NCBI RefSeq assembly: GCF_042677045.1
Contig: NZ_JBHTIH010000003.1
Coordinates: 310,001 to 374,000 of the forward strand
Direction of reading: 5' to 3'
From: Lysobacter_K koreensis
Lineage (GTDB): Bacteria > Pseudomonadota > Gammaproteobacteria > Xanthomonadales > Xanthomonadaceae
Length of the DNA: 64,000 nucleotides
Part shown: in pieces, positions 51,986-62,346 of the stretch
Layout of the letters: each line of letters begins with the position of its first letter
Position numbering within the stretch: the stretch's first letter is position 1
Notes under the pieces: model-generated
The model's database searches: none
Told to the model about the DNA's origin: nothing
What the model saw: the letters and a program-made list of their open reading frames with translations, nothing else
Position numbers and translations under genes: made by a program

Positions 51986-53107
51986 TCAGCGGTTCAGTGC
52001 GGCCTGGGTATCGAACACGTCCGCGTAGGGGTCGTGCTCGCCGGTGCCGCCCTCGGACAGGCGGAACTTGAGGGCCAGGCCGTCGCGCGAGTCGGCGGCC
52101 TTGAGCGCCTCCTCCATCTCGATCCGGCCGTCCTTGTAGAGCCTAAACAGGCACTGGTCGAACGACTCCATGCCTTCCTCCAGCGATTCTTCCATCGCCT
52201 GCTTGATCTCGTGCACCTGGCCGCGGCGCATCAGGTCGCGCACGTGCGGGGTGTTGATCAGGATCTCGGCGGCCGGCAGCCGGCGGCCGTCGGTGCCGAT
52301 CACCAGCCGCTGCGACACCACCGCCTTCAGGTTCAGCGCCAGGTTCATCAGCACGTTCTTGTGTGCGGACTCGTTGAAGAAGTTGAGGATGCGCTCGAGC
52401 GTCTGGTCGGCGTTGTTGGAATGCAGCGTCGCCAGGCACAGGTGGCCGGTCTCGGCGAACGCGATCGCCGCCTCCATCGTGCTGGCGTCGAGGATCTCGC
52501 CGATCAGGATCACGTCCGGCGCCTCGCGCATCGCGTTCTTCAACGCGTTGTGGAACGCGTGCGTGTCGAGGCCGACCTCGCGCTGGTTGACGATCGATTT
52601 CTTGTGCTTGTGCAGGTACTCGATCGGGTCCTCGATGGTGAGGATGTGGCCCGAAGTGTTCGAGTTGCGGTAATCGATCATCGACGCCAGCGTGGTCGAC
52701 TTGCCCGAGCCGGTCGAGCCGACGATCAGCACCAGCCCGCGCGGGGCCATGATGATGTCCTTGAGCACCTGCGGCAGCTGCAGCTCCTCGATCGACGGGA
52801 TCACGCTGCGGATCGCGCGGATCACCATGCCGACCTCGCCGCGCTGCTTGAACACGTTGACGCGGAAGCGGCCGGTGCCTTCGAGTGCGAGCGCCATGTT
52901 CAGTTCGAGCTCGCGCTCGAAGATCGGCACCTGGCCCTCGTCCATCAGCGAATACGCGATCTTCTTGACCATGCCCGGGGGCAGCCCGGTGCTGCCCAGC
53001 GGGTGCAGCTTGCCTTCGACCTTGATATACACCGGAGCGCCCGTGGTCAGGAACATGTCCGACGCATTCTTTTCCGTCATCAGCTTAAGGAAATAGCCGA
53101 TGTCCAT
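51986..53107 (-). CDS. pilU: Type IV pilus retraction ATPase PilU
   Basis: 373 residues from the ATG at 53107. An N-terminal PAS-like domain precedes the RecA-type core with Walker A GSTGSGKST (about 135-143), the Asp box IEDPIEYLHKHKKS, Walker B DVILIGEILD and the His box ATLHSNNA. The start MDIGYFLKLMTEKNASDMFLTTG and the late EESLEEGMESFDQ favour PilU over PilT. PilT is not adjacent. PilU assists PilT in pilus retraction. Confidence 0.93.
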   Translation of the reverse strand: MDIGYFLKLMTEKNASDMFLTTGAPVYIKVEGKLHPLGSTGLPPGMVKKIAYSLMDEGQVPIFERELELNMALALEGTGRFRVNVFKQRGEVGMVIRAIRSVIPSIEELQLPQVLKDIIMAPRGLVLIVGSTGSGKSTTLASMIDYRNSNTSGHILTIEDPIEYLHKHKKSIVNQREVGLDTHAFHNALKNAMREAPDVILIGEILDASTMEAAIAFAETGHLCLATLHSNNADQTLERILNFFNESAHKNVLMNLALNLKAVVSQRLVIGTDGRRLPAAEILINTPHVRDLMRRGQVHEIKQAMEESLEEGMESFDQCLFRLYKDGRIEMEEALKAADSRDGLALKFRLSEGGTGEHDPYADVFDTQAALNR

Positions 53108-53216
53108 GCACTCACCCCTCATTGTCCGCGGCGTAGCGTTGCAAGCGCGCCGCGGGCTTCCGACAATGGCCGCGCCCGAACCCCTGACGGGTTCTCCCTT
53201 GGTCACGGCACCCCTA

Positions 53217-53597
53217 ATGAACCCAAGCTTCGCACAATTTCGTTTCCTGCTAGTGGGCACAGTGCTCGCTTCCGCGCTGGCCGCGTGCGCCTCGTTGCCG
53301 CCGCCCACGGGCGAGCTGGCAGCCGCGCAACAGGCGGTCACGCGTGCCGAGGGCGCCGATGCCGACCAGTACGCGGCGCTGGAGATCACCAGCGCGCGCA
53401 GCGAGCTGTCGCAGGCGCAGCAGGCGATGGGCCGTGGCCGCGAGGACGAGGCCCGCACGCTGGCCGTGGCCGCGGCGGCCGACGCCGACCTGGCGCACGC
53501 CAAGGCGCACGAGGCGCTGGCCAGCGCCGAACTGGCCCGGCGCCGGGCCGAGGTCGACGAGTTGCGCCAGCGACTGCAGGCGGGGGACGTTCGATGA
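53217..53597 (+). CDS. DUF4398-type lipoprotein
   Basis: 126 residues from the ATG at 53217. A lipobox LAAC (Cys at about residue 24, LVGTVLASALAAC|AS) marks a lipoprotein. The remainder is a helical, Ala/Gln/Glu-rich coiled coil (GELAAAQQAVTRAE, EITSARSELSQAQQAM) as in DUF4398 proteins. It overlaps the next OmpA-like gene by four bases. Together they look like an outer-membrane/periplasm pair; function is unknown. Confidence 0.87.
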   Translation: MNPSFAQFRFLLVGTVLASALAACASLPPPTGELAAAQQAVTRAEGADADQYAALEITSARSELSQAQQAMGRGREDEARTLAVAAAADADLAHAKAHEALASAELARRRAEVDELRQRLQAGDVR

Positions 53598-54544
53598 AGC
53601 GGGTGATCGCCCAAGCCACCGTCCTGGCCGCCGTGCTGCTCGCCGGCAATTTGTCGCTGCATGCACAGGAAACCGACATCGATTTGCTCTCGCGGCGTCT
53701 GTCGGCGCTCGAAGCCGATCCGGCGGTCAGCACGTTCGCCGCCTACGAGCGCCTGCAGGCACGACAGGCGTTGGCCGCGCTTACCAGCGCCCGCGCCCGC
53801 GATGACCGCCAGGCCGCGCAGTACGTGGCCGAGCGCCGCGTGCAGATCGCCGAGGTCGCCGCGCGCGCGCAGGCGATGCAACGCGAGATCGACCGCCTCG
53901 ACCGCGAGCGCAGCGATCTGCTGGTCGAGGCCAGCCGCCAGGACGCCGCGCGCGCACGGGCGGAGGCCGAGCGCCTGCGCATCCAGGCCCAAGTCCAGGC
54001 CGAGGAAGCCGAGCGCCTGCGTCAGCAGGCTAGCGTCGATGCCCAGGCGATGCAGGACGTCGAGGCCGCGCTGGTCGGCGTGGCCGGCGCGCAGACCGCC
54101 AAACTGAGCGCGGCGCGCGAGCGCGAAGCGGCATTGGCACGCCAGGAAGCCGAACTGGTCGCCGGCGGCAAGCTGCCGGCCGCCAAGCGCGATGCCCGCG
54201 GCGAGGTGTTCACGCTCGCCGGCGACGCGTTCGCTTCCGGCCAGGCGACGCTCACCAACGGCGCAGCGAGCAGCGTGCGCACGTTGGCCGCCTATCTGCA
54301 GGCCGGCCCGTCCGCGGCGGTGCTGGTGGAAGGCCACACCGACAGCCAGGGCGCCGCCGACGCCAACCTCAAGCTCTCGCAACGGCGTGCCGACGCGGTC
54401 CGCGATGCGCTGGTCGCCGCCGGCGTGCCCCGCGCCAAGGTCCAGGCCGCCGGTCGCGGGGCCACCAAGCCGGTGTCCGACAACGGCACCGCTGCCGGGC
54501 GCGCCAAGAACCGCCGGGTCGAAATCGTGATTTCGTCAAAATAG
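53594..54544 (+). CDS. OmpA-family outer membrane protein with long coiled coil
   Basis: 316 residues. A signal peptide (1-24, ending SLHAQ) is followed by a charged, helical region (about 60-190, rich in Arg/Glu/Ala/Gln) and a C-terminal OmpA domain (about 205-316) with VLVEGHTDSQGAADANLKLSQRRADAVRDAL and GRAKNRRVEIV, which binds peptidoglycan. It is coupled to the DUF4398 lipoprotein. There is no beta-barrel, so it may span from membrane to cell wall as a periplasmic rod. Confidence 0.9.
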   Translation: MKRVIAQATVLAAVLLAGNLSLHAQETDIDLLSRRLSALEADPAVSTFAAYERLQARQALAALTSARARDDRQAAQYVAERRVQIAEVAARAQAMQREIDRLDRERSDLLVEASRQDAARARAEAERLRIQAQVQAEEAERLRQQASVDAQAMQDVEAALVGVAGAQTAKLSAAREREAALARQEAELVAGGKLPAAKRDARGEVFTLAGDAFASGQATLTNGAASSVRTLAAYLQAGPSAAVLVEGHTDSQGAADANLKLSQRRADAVRDALVAAGVPRAKVQAAGRGATKPVSDNGTAAGRAKNRRVEIVISSK

Positions 54545-54933
54545 CGTTATTCATCAGCGGGTTATGGTTCCCGCAAGCGGAGACCCAAGCCAACCGCGGG
54601 TTTGCGGCCTGCCGCCCGTCGGCGCGGACGCGGCGGACGCGGCGACGGCCTTGTCGCCTCCGGCACGGAGGAGTAGGGTCAAATTCGCAAGCGGTTTCCC
54701 CCGCTTGGCGAGGAGCCCGGGCCGATGAACCAATCGCCGATTCCGCAGGACGCCGCCGCTGGTCACCCGGTCGCGGCCGGCCTGTACGAAGCAGGCAAGG
54801 CCTCACGCTCGACGCTCCCCTCGATCCCTCGCAACGCCCTGGCCGTCGGCCGGGGCGTTTTCGCGTACGGGTCCCTCCGCGACAGCCCGGCCATTGGTGG
54901 CCGGACTTCTCCCAGAAGCTGAAGGAGGCTTTC
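54545..54933. other. Spacer with candidate structured RNA upstream of the YdcH-like gene
   Basis: This 389-base gap holds three hairpins in a row between about 54682 and 54862: CAAGCGG / CCGCTTG, GCCTG / CAGGC and a strong AACGCCCTGGCC / GGCCGGGGCGTT followed by TT. The last could terminate an RNA. An open frame from 54725 to 54922 lacks coding features. The AAGGAGG ribosome site of the next gene lies near 54919-54925. An RNA gene or leader is a guess from structure only. Confidence 0.35.
54833..54862 (+). terminator. Terminator-like hairpin in the OmpA-ydcH spacer
   Basis: The inverted repeat AACGCCC-t-GGCC and GGCC-g-GGGCGTT has a short loop and is followed by TT. It sits about 70 bases upstream of the YdcH-like gene and 290 bases after the OmpA gene, so it may end a short transcript that starts within the spacer. 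Confidence 0.5.
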
Positions 54934-55152
54934 ATGTTCGAAGAACAACCGCAGCTGGAAATCGACGCGCTGATCAAGGCCAACCCGGAATTCAAGCAGC
55001 TGTACCAGCACCACCGCGACCTCGACAAGAAGGTGATGGACGCCGAACTGGGCGTGCTGCCGATCGACGACACGCGCTTGGCGCAGATGAAGCGCGAGAA
55101 GCTGGCTGCGAAGGATCGACTGATCCGGATGTACGACACGCGACCCCACTGA
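54934..55152 (+). CDS. YdcH/DUF465 family small protein
   Basis: 72 residues with a strong ribosome site (AAGGAGG). The pattern EIDALIKANPEFKQLYQHHRDLDKKV...DDTRLAQMKREKLAAKDRLIRM matches DUF465, a helical hairpin family. Function in the cell is unknown. It stands alone between the structured spacer and cbs. Confidence 0.9.
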   Translation: MFEEQPQLEIDALIKANPEFKQLYQHHRDLDKKVMDAELGVLPIDDTRLAQMKREKLAAKDRLIRMYDTRPH

Positions 55153-55176
55153 ACCCACGAACGCATTGAGTGCCGC

Positions 55177-55222
55177 CGCGGGCGGCGACGGTCTTCCTCG
55201 TCGGACGTCGCCGCCGCCCGCG
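55177..55222. repeat. GC-rich inverted repeat after the YdcH-like gene
   Basis: CGCGGGCGGCGACG (55177-55190) pairs with CGTCGCCGCCGCCCGCG (55206-55222) apart from a three-base bulge. There is no T-run, so factor-independent termination is not certain. It lies 25 bases after the ydcH stop in a 284-base gap that otherwise holds the cbs promoter region. Confidence 0.55.
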
Positions 55223-55436
55223 ACATCGGAACCGCTGCGGCGGGCTGGCCTTGGCGGGTCAGTCCGCCGCAGCGGCGAACCGAGCGGCGCGATCTGACGG
55301 CGCCACCCACTTCCCACTCACGCAACCGCGCCGCGCCGCGCCGAGCGATGCGCCGGCCGAGACGGGAATCGCCGGCCGCAAGGCCCGTGTTTAGAATGGC
55401 CGTGTCCGCCGCAACCTCGCGGCCCGCAGGATCCGC

Positions 55437-56809
<1,373 letters not shown>

Positions 56810-56813
<4 letters not shown>

Positions 56814-57751
56814 ACCCCGCTGGCGGCGCGCGCTGGCTGCCGGGCGACCGCTTGCCGGACGTGTGGTTGCAGGGCGCGGACGGGTCGCGATGGGGCTTGC
56901 ATGCCGAATTCGCCGGCGCGCCGCTGTGGCTGGCGCTGCCGATCACTGCCGCCGCCGCGCAGGCCTTGCCGGTGCCGGCTGAGGGCGTGCTGGCACTGTG
57001 CCTCGGAGCCGAGGTGATGGCCGCGGCGCCGGGCTGGCAGTCGTTCCGGGTCGATCCGAACTGGAGCGTCGCCCTGTCTGCCGACGTGCTGTGGCAGGCC
57101 GACCCGAACCTGCGCCTGCAGGCCTGCCATGGGTTGCCGCTGTCGATGCCGTTGCCCGCGCCGGCGGTGGCCGTGCCACTGCAGTCCGCGCAGACCGCGG
57201 CAATCGCGCCGGTGCTGCAGATCCCGGACGTGTTCGAACCGGACTTCTGCGCGCAGCTGATCCGCCATTTCGAGGTCGACTGCGGCGGTGGCGAGGCTTC
57301 CGGCGTGCTGGTGTTCGAGCAGGGCCAGCCGCGCCTGCAGGTCGACCCGAGCATCAAGCAGCGCCGTGAGTCGCCGCCGCGCGACCCGCAGCTCGAGGCG
57401 CGCATGCACGAACGCCTGCTGCGCCGCGCGGTGCCGGAGATCGCGAGGGTGTTCAACTTCCCGGTGCAGCGCCGCGACCCGTTCAAGCTGCTCGCCTACA
57501 GCGCCGGCGCCGGGTACTTCCACGCGCACCGCGACAACGAGACCCCGGACGTCGCCCACCGCCGCTTCGCGCTGTCGGTCAACCTCAACAGCGGCGGCTA
57601 CCGCGGCGGCGAGTTCCGGTTCCCCGAGTTCGGTCCGCACCGGTTCTCGCCCGGCATCGGCGGGGCGCTGGTGTTCTCGTGTTCGCTGCTGCACGAAGTG
57701 CTGCCGATCGAGCAGGGCACGCGCTATGCGATGACCACGTTCCTGGCCTGA
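56810..57751 (+). CDS. 2OG-Fe(II) oxygenase with degenerate redoxin-like N-domain
   Basis: 313 residues, GTG start overlapping the cbs stop. The N-terminal 120 or so residues look like a peroxiredoxin/thioredoxin fold (GDRLPDVWLQGADGSRWGL, then LWLALPIT) but lack the catalytic Cys. The C-terminal domain (about 140-313) is a prolyl-4-hydroxylase-type 2OG oxygenase with FHAHRDN (HxD), the distal His in SCSLLHEVLP and Arg in GTRYAM for 2-oxoglutarate. Substrate unknown. Coupling to cbs suggests expression with sulfur metabolism. Confidence 0.85.
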
Positions 57752-57891
57752 AGATGCTGTCGAACAGCGGGGGGCTTGGTCTCATCCGTCGTGCGGACGC
57801 GTGACGGGCCCGCGGGGCGCTGATCGTCCGAAGAGCCGGCCGAACCGCGAGCGCGGGGGCTAATCCGGCGCCGCAGCCCTCAAGGGCCCCA

Positions 57892-58908
57892 TCAGTCCCG
57901 CGGCCGCAGGCGCGGCGTCAATTCGCCAGCGCCCAGCAGCGTAATCGCGCGTTCGGCCCAGATCATTCCCCCGGCGATCGCGTCGCGGTGCGCGGCCGCG
58001 GCCGCGTCGAGTTCGTGCCGCCGCGTGTGCGCATCGAAATCCTGGGTGCCGTCCTTGGCATAGTGCGTCAACAGGCCGGAGGCTGTGATGCGCTGCGCCC
58101 AATCCGGTGGCGCCTGCAATCCAAAGTGGGCGAGCAGGCGCGCGCTGGTGGCGGCCGGGTCGTCCAGCACCGTGGCGAAGTCGAGGTCCAGCAGGCGCCG
58201 TGCCTTGTCGGGATCGCGCGCCAGTTGGCGCCAGCGCAGCTGCTCGCCCAACCACAGCCGCGCGAGGCGCTCGCCGTTGCCGGCCGCCGGCGGCCAGCCG
58301 GCCTCGGCCAGCGCGGCCAAGCGCAGGGGTTCGCTCGCCAGGGCGTTCTCGCACAGCCCGGCGTCGCGCAGCATCGTCGCCAGCCACGTCTGCAGGTCGA
58401 CCCACAGCAGGCAGGCCTGGCCGGGCAGGCGGTCGAGTACCGGTCCTGCCAGCGTGGTCACCAAGCTGGTCGGCTTGACGACGACCGCCTGGGTGTCGTC
58501 GAACCCGCGCGCCAGCAGCCGCAACGTCGGCTCGAACCAGCCCGCGACGCCCTCGCCACTCTGCGCCAGCGCCAGCAGCGGCAGCGGCTCGCGCAGCCCG
58601 AGCACGCCGGGCGCCAGGTCGAGGATCCGGCTCAGCAAGGTCGAGCCGCAATGGCCGATGTGGAACAGCCAGTGGACCGGCGGGGCGGATGCCGGCCGGC
58701 CCAGCGCGGCTTCCAGTTCGGCCCGGGGCATCTCCCAGCCGGGGATCTGCCGGTGGTGCAGGGCGCGCTGGTCGAGGAAGCTTGCGCGTCGGTAATCCTC
58801 CCTGTCGAAATGCAGGACCCAAGCACGGTCTTGCGCGGGGTCGAACGCGAACAGGAAAAATTCTGCACTGGCGCTGAAGTGCGGCGGCAGGCGGCTGGGT
58901 CGGTTCAT
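57892..58908 (-). CDS. Sulfotransferase-like P-loop protein
   Basis: 338 residues. The likely PAPS-binding loop is LFHIGHCGSTLLSRILD (about residues 81-97), similar to the sulfotransferase 5'-PSB loop with His/Cys/Gly-Ser in place of the usual Arg-Ser-Gly-Thr. A later segment VVVKPTSLVTTLAG follows, and RLLDLDFATVLDDPAATSARLLAHFGL resembles the family 3'-end. Acceptor unknown. It converges on the oxygenase gene and diverges from metB. Confidence 0.75.
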   Translation of the reverse strand: MNRPSRLPPHFSASAEFFLFAFDPAQDRAWVLHFDREDYRRASFLDQRALHHRQIPGWEMPRAELEAALGRPASAPPVHWLFHIGHCGSTLLSRILDLAPGVLGLREPLPLLALAQSGEGVAGWFEPTLRLLARGFDDTQAVVVKPTSLVTTLAGPVLDRLPGQACLLWVDLQTWLATMLRDAGLCENALASEPLRLAALAEAGWPPAAGNGERLARLWLGEQLRWRQLARDPDKARRLLDLDFATVLDDPAATSARLLAHFGLQAPPDWAQRITASGLLTHYAKDGTQDFDAHTRRHELDAAAAAHRDAIAGGMIWAERAITLLGAGELTPRLRPRD

Positions 58909-58960
58909 GGTCGATGGTAGAATCCGCGTCCCCGCATGCTAGCGGAAGCGGAAGCGTTCA

Positions 58961-60142
58961 ATGACTGACCCCCAATCGGGCGGCGCCCCCCGGACCCCGG
59001 GCCTGGGCACCCTCGCGATCCACGCCGGCCAGAGCCCCGACCCGAGCACCGGCGCGGTGATGACGCCGATCTACGCGACCTCGACTTACGTCCAGTCCAG
59101 CCCGGGCGTGCACCAGGGCTTCGAATACTCGCGCAGCCACAACCCGACCCGCTTCGCCTATGAGCGCTGTGTCGCTGCGCTGGAAGGCGGCAGCCGCGGG
59201 TTCGCGTTCGCCTCCGGCCTGGCCGCGACCTCGACGATTCTGGAACTGTTGGACACCGGCAGCCACGTGATCGCGATGGACGACGTCTACGGCGGGACCT
59301 ACCGCTTGTTCGAGCGCGTCCGCCGCCGCTCCGCCGGGCTGGATTTCAGCTGGGTCAACCTCAGCGACGTGGCCGCGTTCGAGGCCGCGATCCGCCCCGA
59401 GACCAAAATGGTCTGGATCGAGACCCCGACCAACCCGCTGCTCAAGCTGGTCGACATCGCCCAGATCGCCGCGATCGCGCGCAAGCGCGGCCTGATCGTG
59501 GTGGTCGACAACACCTTCAGCTCGCCGATCCTGCAGCGCCCGCTCGAGCACGGCGCGCACCTCGTCATGCACTCGGCAACCAAGTATCTCAATGGTCACT
59601 CCGACATGGTCGGCGGTATGGTGGTGGTCGGCGACGACGTCGAGATCGCCGAGCAGATGGGCTTCCTGCAGAACGCGATCGGCGGCGTGCAAGGCCCTTT
59701 CGACAGCTTCCTCGCCCTGCGCGGCCTCAAGACCCTGCACCTGCGCATGAAGGCGCACTGCGAGAACGCGCACGCATTGGCCGAGTGGCTCGATACCCAT
59801 CCGGCGATCGAGAAGGTGATCTATCCCGGCCTGAAGTCGCACCCGCAGCACGAGCTGGCCAAGCGCCAGATGGACGGCTTCGGCGGCATGGTCTCGATCT
59901 ACATCAAGGGCGGCCTCGACGCGGCCAAGCGCTTCTGCGAGCGCACCGAGCTGTTCGCGCTGGCCGAGTCGCTCGGCGGTGTCGAGAGCCTGGTCAACCA
60001 CCCGGCGATCATGACGCACGCGTCTGTGCCGAAGGAGCGACGGACGCAGTTGGGCATCGCCGATAGTCTGGTTCGTTTGAGCGTGGGGGTCGAGGACGTT
60101 GCCGACCTGCGAACGGAACTCGGCGACGCGTTGGGACTTTGA
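58961..60142 (+). CDS. metB: Cystathionine gamma-lyase/synthase family protein (metB-like)
   Basis: 393 residues, PLP fold I. The Schiff-base Lys208 lies in HSATKYLNGHSD, and the N-terminal TLAIHAGQSPDPSTGAVMTPIYATSTYVQ and YSRSHNPTR tetramer loop match this family. Whether it acts as lyase (cystathionine to cysteine) or synthase cannot be settled from sequence; cbs upstream favours the lyase. The name metB follows use at this locus in xanthomonads, where it marks one edge of the LPS gene cluster. Confidence 0.93.
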   Translation: MTDPQSGGAPRTPGLGTLAIHAGQSPDPSTGAVMTPIYATSTYVQSSPGVHQGFEYSRSHNPTRFAYERCVAALEGGSRGFAFASGLAATSTILELLDTGSHVIAMDDVYGGTYRLFERVRRRSAGLDFSWVNLSDVAAFEAAIRPETKMVWIETPTNPLLKLVDIAQIAAIARKRGLIVVVDNTFSSPILQRPLEHGAHLVMHSATKYLNGHSDMVGGMVVVGDDVEIAEQMGFLQNAIGGVQGPFDSFLALRGLKTLHLRMKAHCENAHALAEWLDTHPAIEKVIYPGLKSHPQHELAKRQMDGFGGMVSIYIKGGLDAAKRFCERTELFALAESLGGVESLVNHPAIMTHASVPKERRTQLGIADSLVRLSVGVEDVADLRTELGDALGL

Positions 60143-60143
60143 G

Positions 60144-60986
60144 ATGGTCGAGATGTATTCCAGCGCGACGGCGCCACGCCTGCTGAGCCTCGCAGGTCCG
60201 TTTGCGGCGTGGTTGCGGCATCGCTCGTTGACGATCGAGTTGACCAGGCGCGACATTCTCGGTCGCTATCGTGGCGCCAACTTCGGTCTTTTGTGGTCCC
60301 TGATCAGCCCTTTCCTGATGCTCGCCATCTACACCATGGCGTTCGGCTACGTGATGAAGGCGCGCTGGCCCGGTACCACCGGCAACACGGCTGATTTCGC
60401 GATGCTGTTGTTCTTGGGCCTGCTCATCCACGGCTTTTTCGCCGAGTGCCTGACTCGTTCCCCCTCGCTGATCTCGGGAAATTCCAACCTGGTCAAGAAG
60501 ATCGTCTTTCCGCTCGACGTGCTTCCGTGGACGGTGGTGCTGTCTGCCCTGTTCCATACATTCACCAACGCGGCGGTATACGTGCTTCTGAACCTGCTCT
60601 TGCGTGGCGAGTTCCACGCCACTGTGTTGCTGCTGCCGCTGGTGCTGGCGCCACTGGCGCTGGCAGCACTGGGCATGGTGTGGCTGGTCTCGTCGCTGAG
60701 CGTGTTCCTGCGCGACATAGCGCAGGTGACCGGTGTCTTGGCGACGGCCATGCTGTTCCTTTCGTCGGCGATCGTGCCGGTGCAGACACTGCCGGTGCAT
60801 TACCAGCGGATCTTCGAGCTCAACCCACTGACCTTCATCATCGATCAGGCCCGCGAGGTCGCGTACTGGGGGCGTCTGCCAGATTGGCAGGGGTTGCTGC
60901 TCTATGCGGTGGGCGCCTTGCTGTTCGCGTATGCCGGATTCGCGGTGTTTCAGAAGACCCGCCGAGGGTTCGCCGATGTCCTATGA
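60144..60986 (+). CDS. wzm: O-antigen/polysaccharide ABC transporter permease Wzm
   Basis: 280 residues. ABC-2 type permease with about six membrane segments (e.g. LWSLISPFLMLAIYTMAFGYV near 50-70; AMLLFLGLLIHGFFAECL; VLLLPLVLAPLALAALGMVWLVSSL) and the coupling region RRDILGRYRGANFG. The central NSNLVKKIVFPLDVLPW is typical of Wzm/KpsM. It starts one base after the metB stop and overlaps wzt by 11 bases. It exports undecaprenyl-linked glycan to the periplasm. Confidence 0.93.
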   Translation: MVEMYSSATAPRLLSLAGPFAAWLRHRSLTIELTRRDILGRYRGANFGLLWSLISPFLMLAIYTMAFGYVMKARWPGTTGNTADFAMLLFLGLLIHGFFAECLTRSPSLISGNSNLVKKIVFPLDVLPWTVVLSALFHTFTNAAVYVLLNLLLRGEFHATVLLLPLVLAPLALAALGMVWLVSSLSVFLRDIAQVTGVLATAMLFLSSAIVPVQTLPVHYQRIFELNPLTFIIDQAREVAYWGRLPDWQGLLLYAVGALLFAYAGFAVFQKTRRGFADVL

Positions 60987-62346
60987 GGAGGGCGCGGCCG
61001 TGGCCGCCGGGGCGGCTGATGTAATCATCCGCGGCCAGTCCCTGGGCAAGTGCTACCACATCTACGATCGCCCATCGCATCGGCTGCTGCAGGGATTGTG
61101 GGGCGGGAAACGCCGGTTCTACCGCGAGTTCTGGGCCCTGCGCGGGGTCGACCTCACGGTGCGCCGCGGCGAAACGTTGGGAATCATCGGGCGCAACGGA
61201 TCGGGCAAGTCGACGTTGCTGCAGATGATCGCCGGGACCCTGGCGCCCACCGAGGGCGTGATCCAGGTGGAGGGCCGGGTCGCCGCGTTGCTGGAGTTGG
61301 GAAGCGGCTTCAACCCCGAGTTCACCGGACGCGAGAACGTCTACCTCAATGCCGCGATCCTCGGGTTGAGCACGGCCGACGTCGATCGACGCATAGAGCG
61401 GATCCTGGCCTTTGCCGACATCGGCGCCTTCATCGACCAGCCGATACGCAGCTACTCCAGCGGCATGGTCATGCGCCTGGCGTTCTCGGTCATGGCGCAT
61501 GTCGATGCGGACGTGCTCATCATCGACGAGGCACTCGCAGTAGGGGATGCCTTCTTTACCCAGAAGTGCATGCGTTTTCTGCGCGAGTTCAAGGAACGCG
61601 GAACGCTCCTTTTCGTCAGTCATGATGACGCCGCCGTCAGTGCGCTGTGCGACAGCGCGCTGTGGCTCGACGATGGCGTCGTCCGGGCGTATGGCGAGGC
61701 CAAGGGTGTCGTGCACAAGTACTTGGAATCGGTCATCTCAGCGCGCCAGGACGGCGCCATGCGCACTACCGAAGCCGAGACGCCCGGGGCCCCACGCACG
61801 CGGCAACGCCCGCTGTACGATGCGCGGCGCGACTGGATCAATGCCTCCAACCTGCGCAACGACGTCGAGGTGATTCCGTTCGATCCAGCAGTTCCCGGCT
61901 TTGGCGAGTTGCGAGCCCGGATGACCGACGTGTCGCTCACGGACGCCGCTGGCAACCCATTGTCATGGGTGGTGGGCGGGGAGTCGGTCGTGCTCGAGGT
62001 CTCGATAGTTTCCGACGACGTGATCAGGCGCCCGATCGTCGGGTTCTACCTCAAGGATAGACTGGGCCAGCAGTTGTTTGGCGACAACACCTACCTGACT
62101 ACATTTGGCAACGAACGGCCCATGCAGCCAGGGCGACCGATGCGGGCGCGGTTCGAGTTCGAGATGCCGCGCCTTCGCAGCGGCGACTATTTCGTCACCA
62201 TCGGCATCGCCGATGGCGACAAGGAAGATCACGTCATCCAGCACTGGATTCATGAGGCGTTGACGTTGCGCTCCGATTGCGTGGAATGGGCTGCCGGTCT
62301 CATCGGCCTGCCGATGACCGGCATCCATCTGGAGGAGGTGAAATGA
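60976..62346 (+). CDS. wzt: O-antigen ABC transporter ATP-binding protein Wzt with C-terminal glycan-binding domain
   Basis: 456 residues. The ATPase domain (about 15-265) has Walker A GRNGSGKST (72-80), signature YSSGM (160-164) and Walker B VLIIDEAL (180-187). A linker and a beta-sandwich Wzt_C-like domain (about 300-450, VVGGESVVLEVSIVSDDVIRRPIVGFYLKD) follow. In systems such as E. coli O9a this domain reads the modified end of the finished glycan before export. It overlaps the next gene, a methyltransferase, by four bases. Confidence 0.94.
   Translation: MSYEEGAAVAAGAADVIIRGQSLGKCYHIYDRPSHRLLQGLWGGKRRFYREFWALRGVDLTVRRGETLGIIGRNGSGKSTLLQMIAGTLAPTEGVIQVEGRVAALLELGSGFNPEFTGRENVYLNAAILGLSTADVDRRIERILAFADIGAFIDQPIRSYSSGMVMRLAFSVMAHVDADVLIIDEALAVGDAFFTQKCMRFLREFKERGTLLFVSHDDAAVSALCDSALWLDDGVVRAYGEAKGVVHKYLESVISARQDGAMRTTEAETPGAPRTRQRPLYDARRDWINASNLRNDVEVIPFDPAVPGFGELRARMTDVSLTDAAGNPLSWVVGGESVVLEVSIVSDDVIRRPIVGFYLKDRLGQQLFGDNTYLTTFGNERPMQPGRPMRARFEFEMPRLRSGDYFVTIGIADGDKEDHVIQHWIHEALTLRSDCVEWAAGLIGLPMTGIHLEEVK

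Noticed and set aside
54660..54870. 6S RNA, SRP RNA or SAH riboswitch in the spacer upstream of the YdcH-like gene
   Set aside because: Short words such as TTCGCAAGCGG and GCGAGGAGC look similar to parts of these RNAs, but the complete conserved cores were not found and the gene context is wrong.
54725..54922. A 65-codon frame starting MNQSPIPQ
   Set aside because: No family resemblance, it runs through the hairpins of the spacer, and codon pattern does not look coding. Kept only as part of the spacer description.
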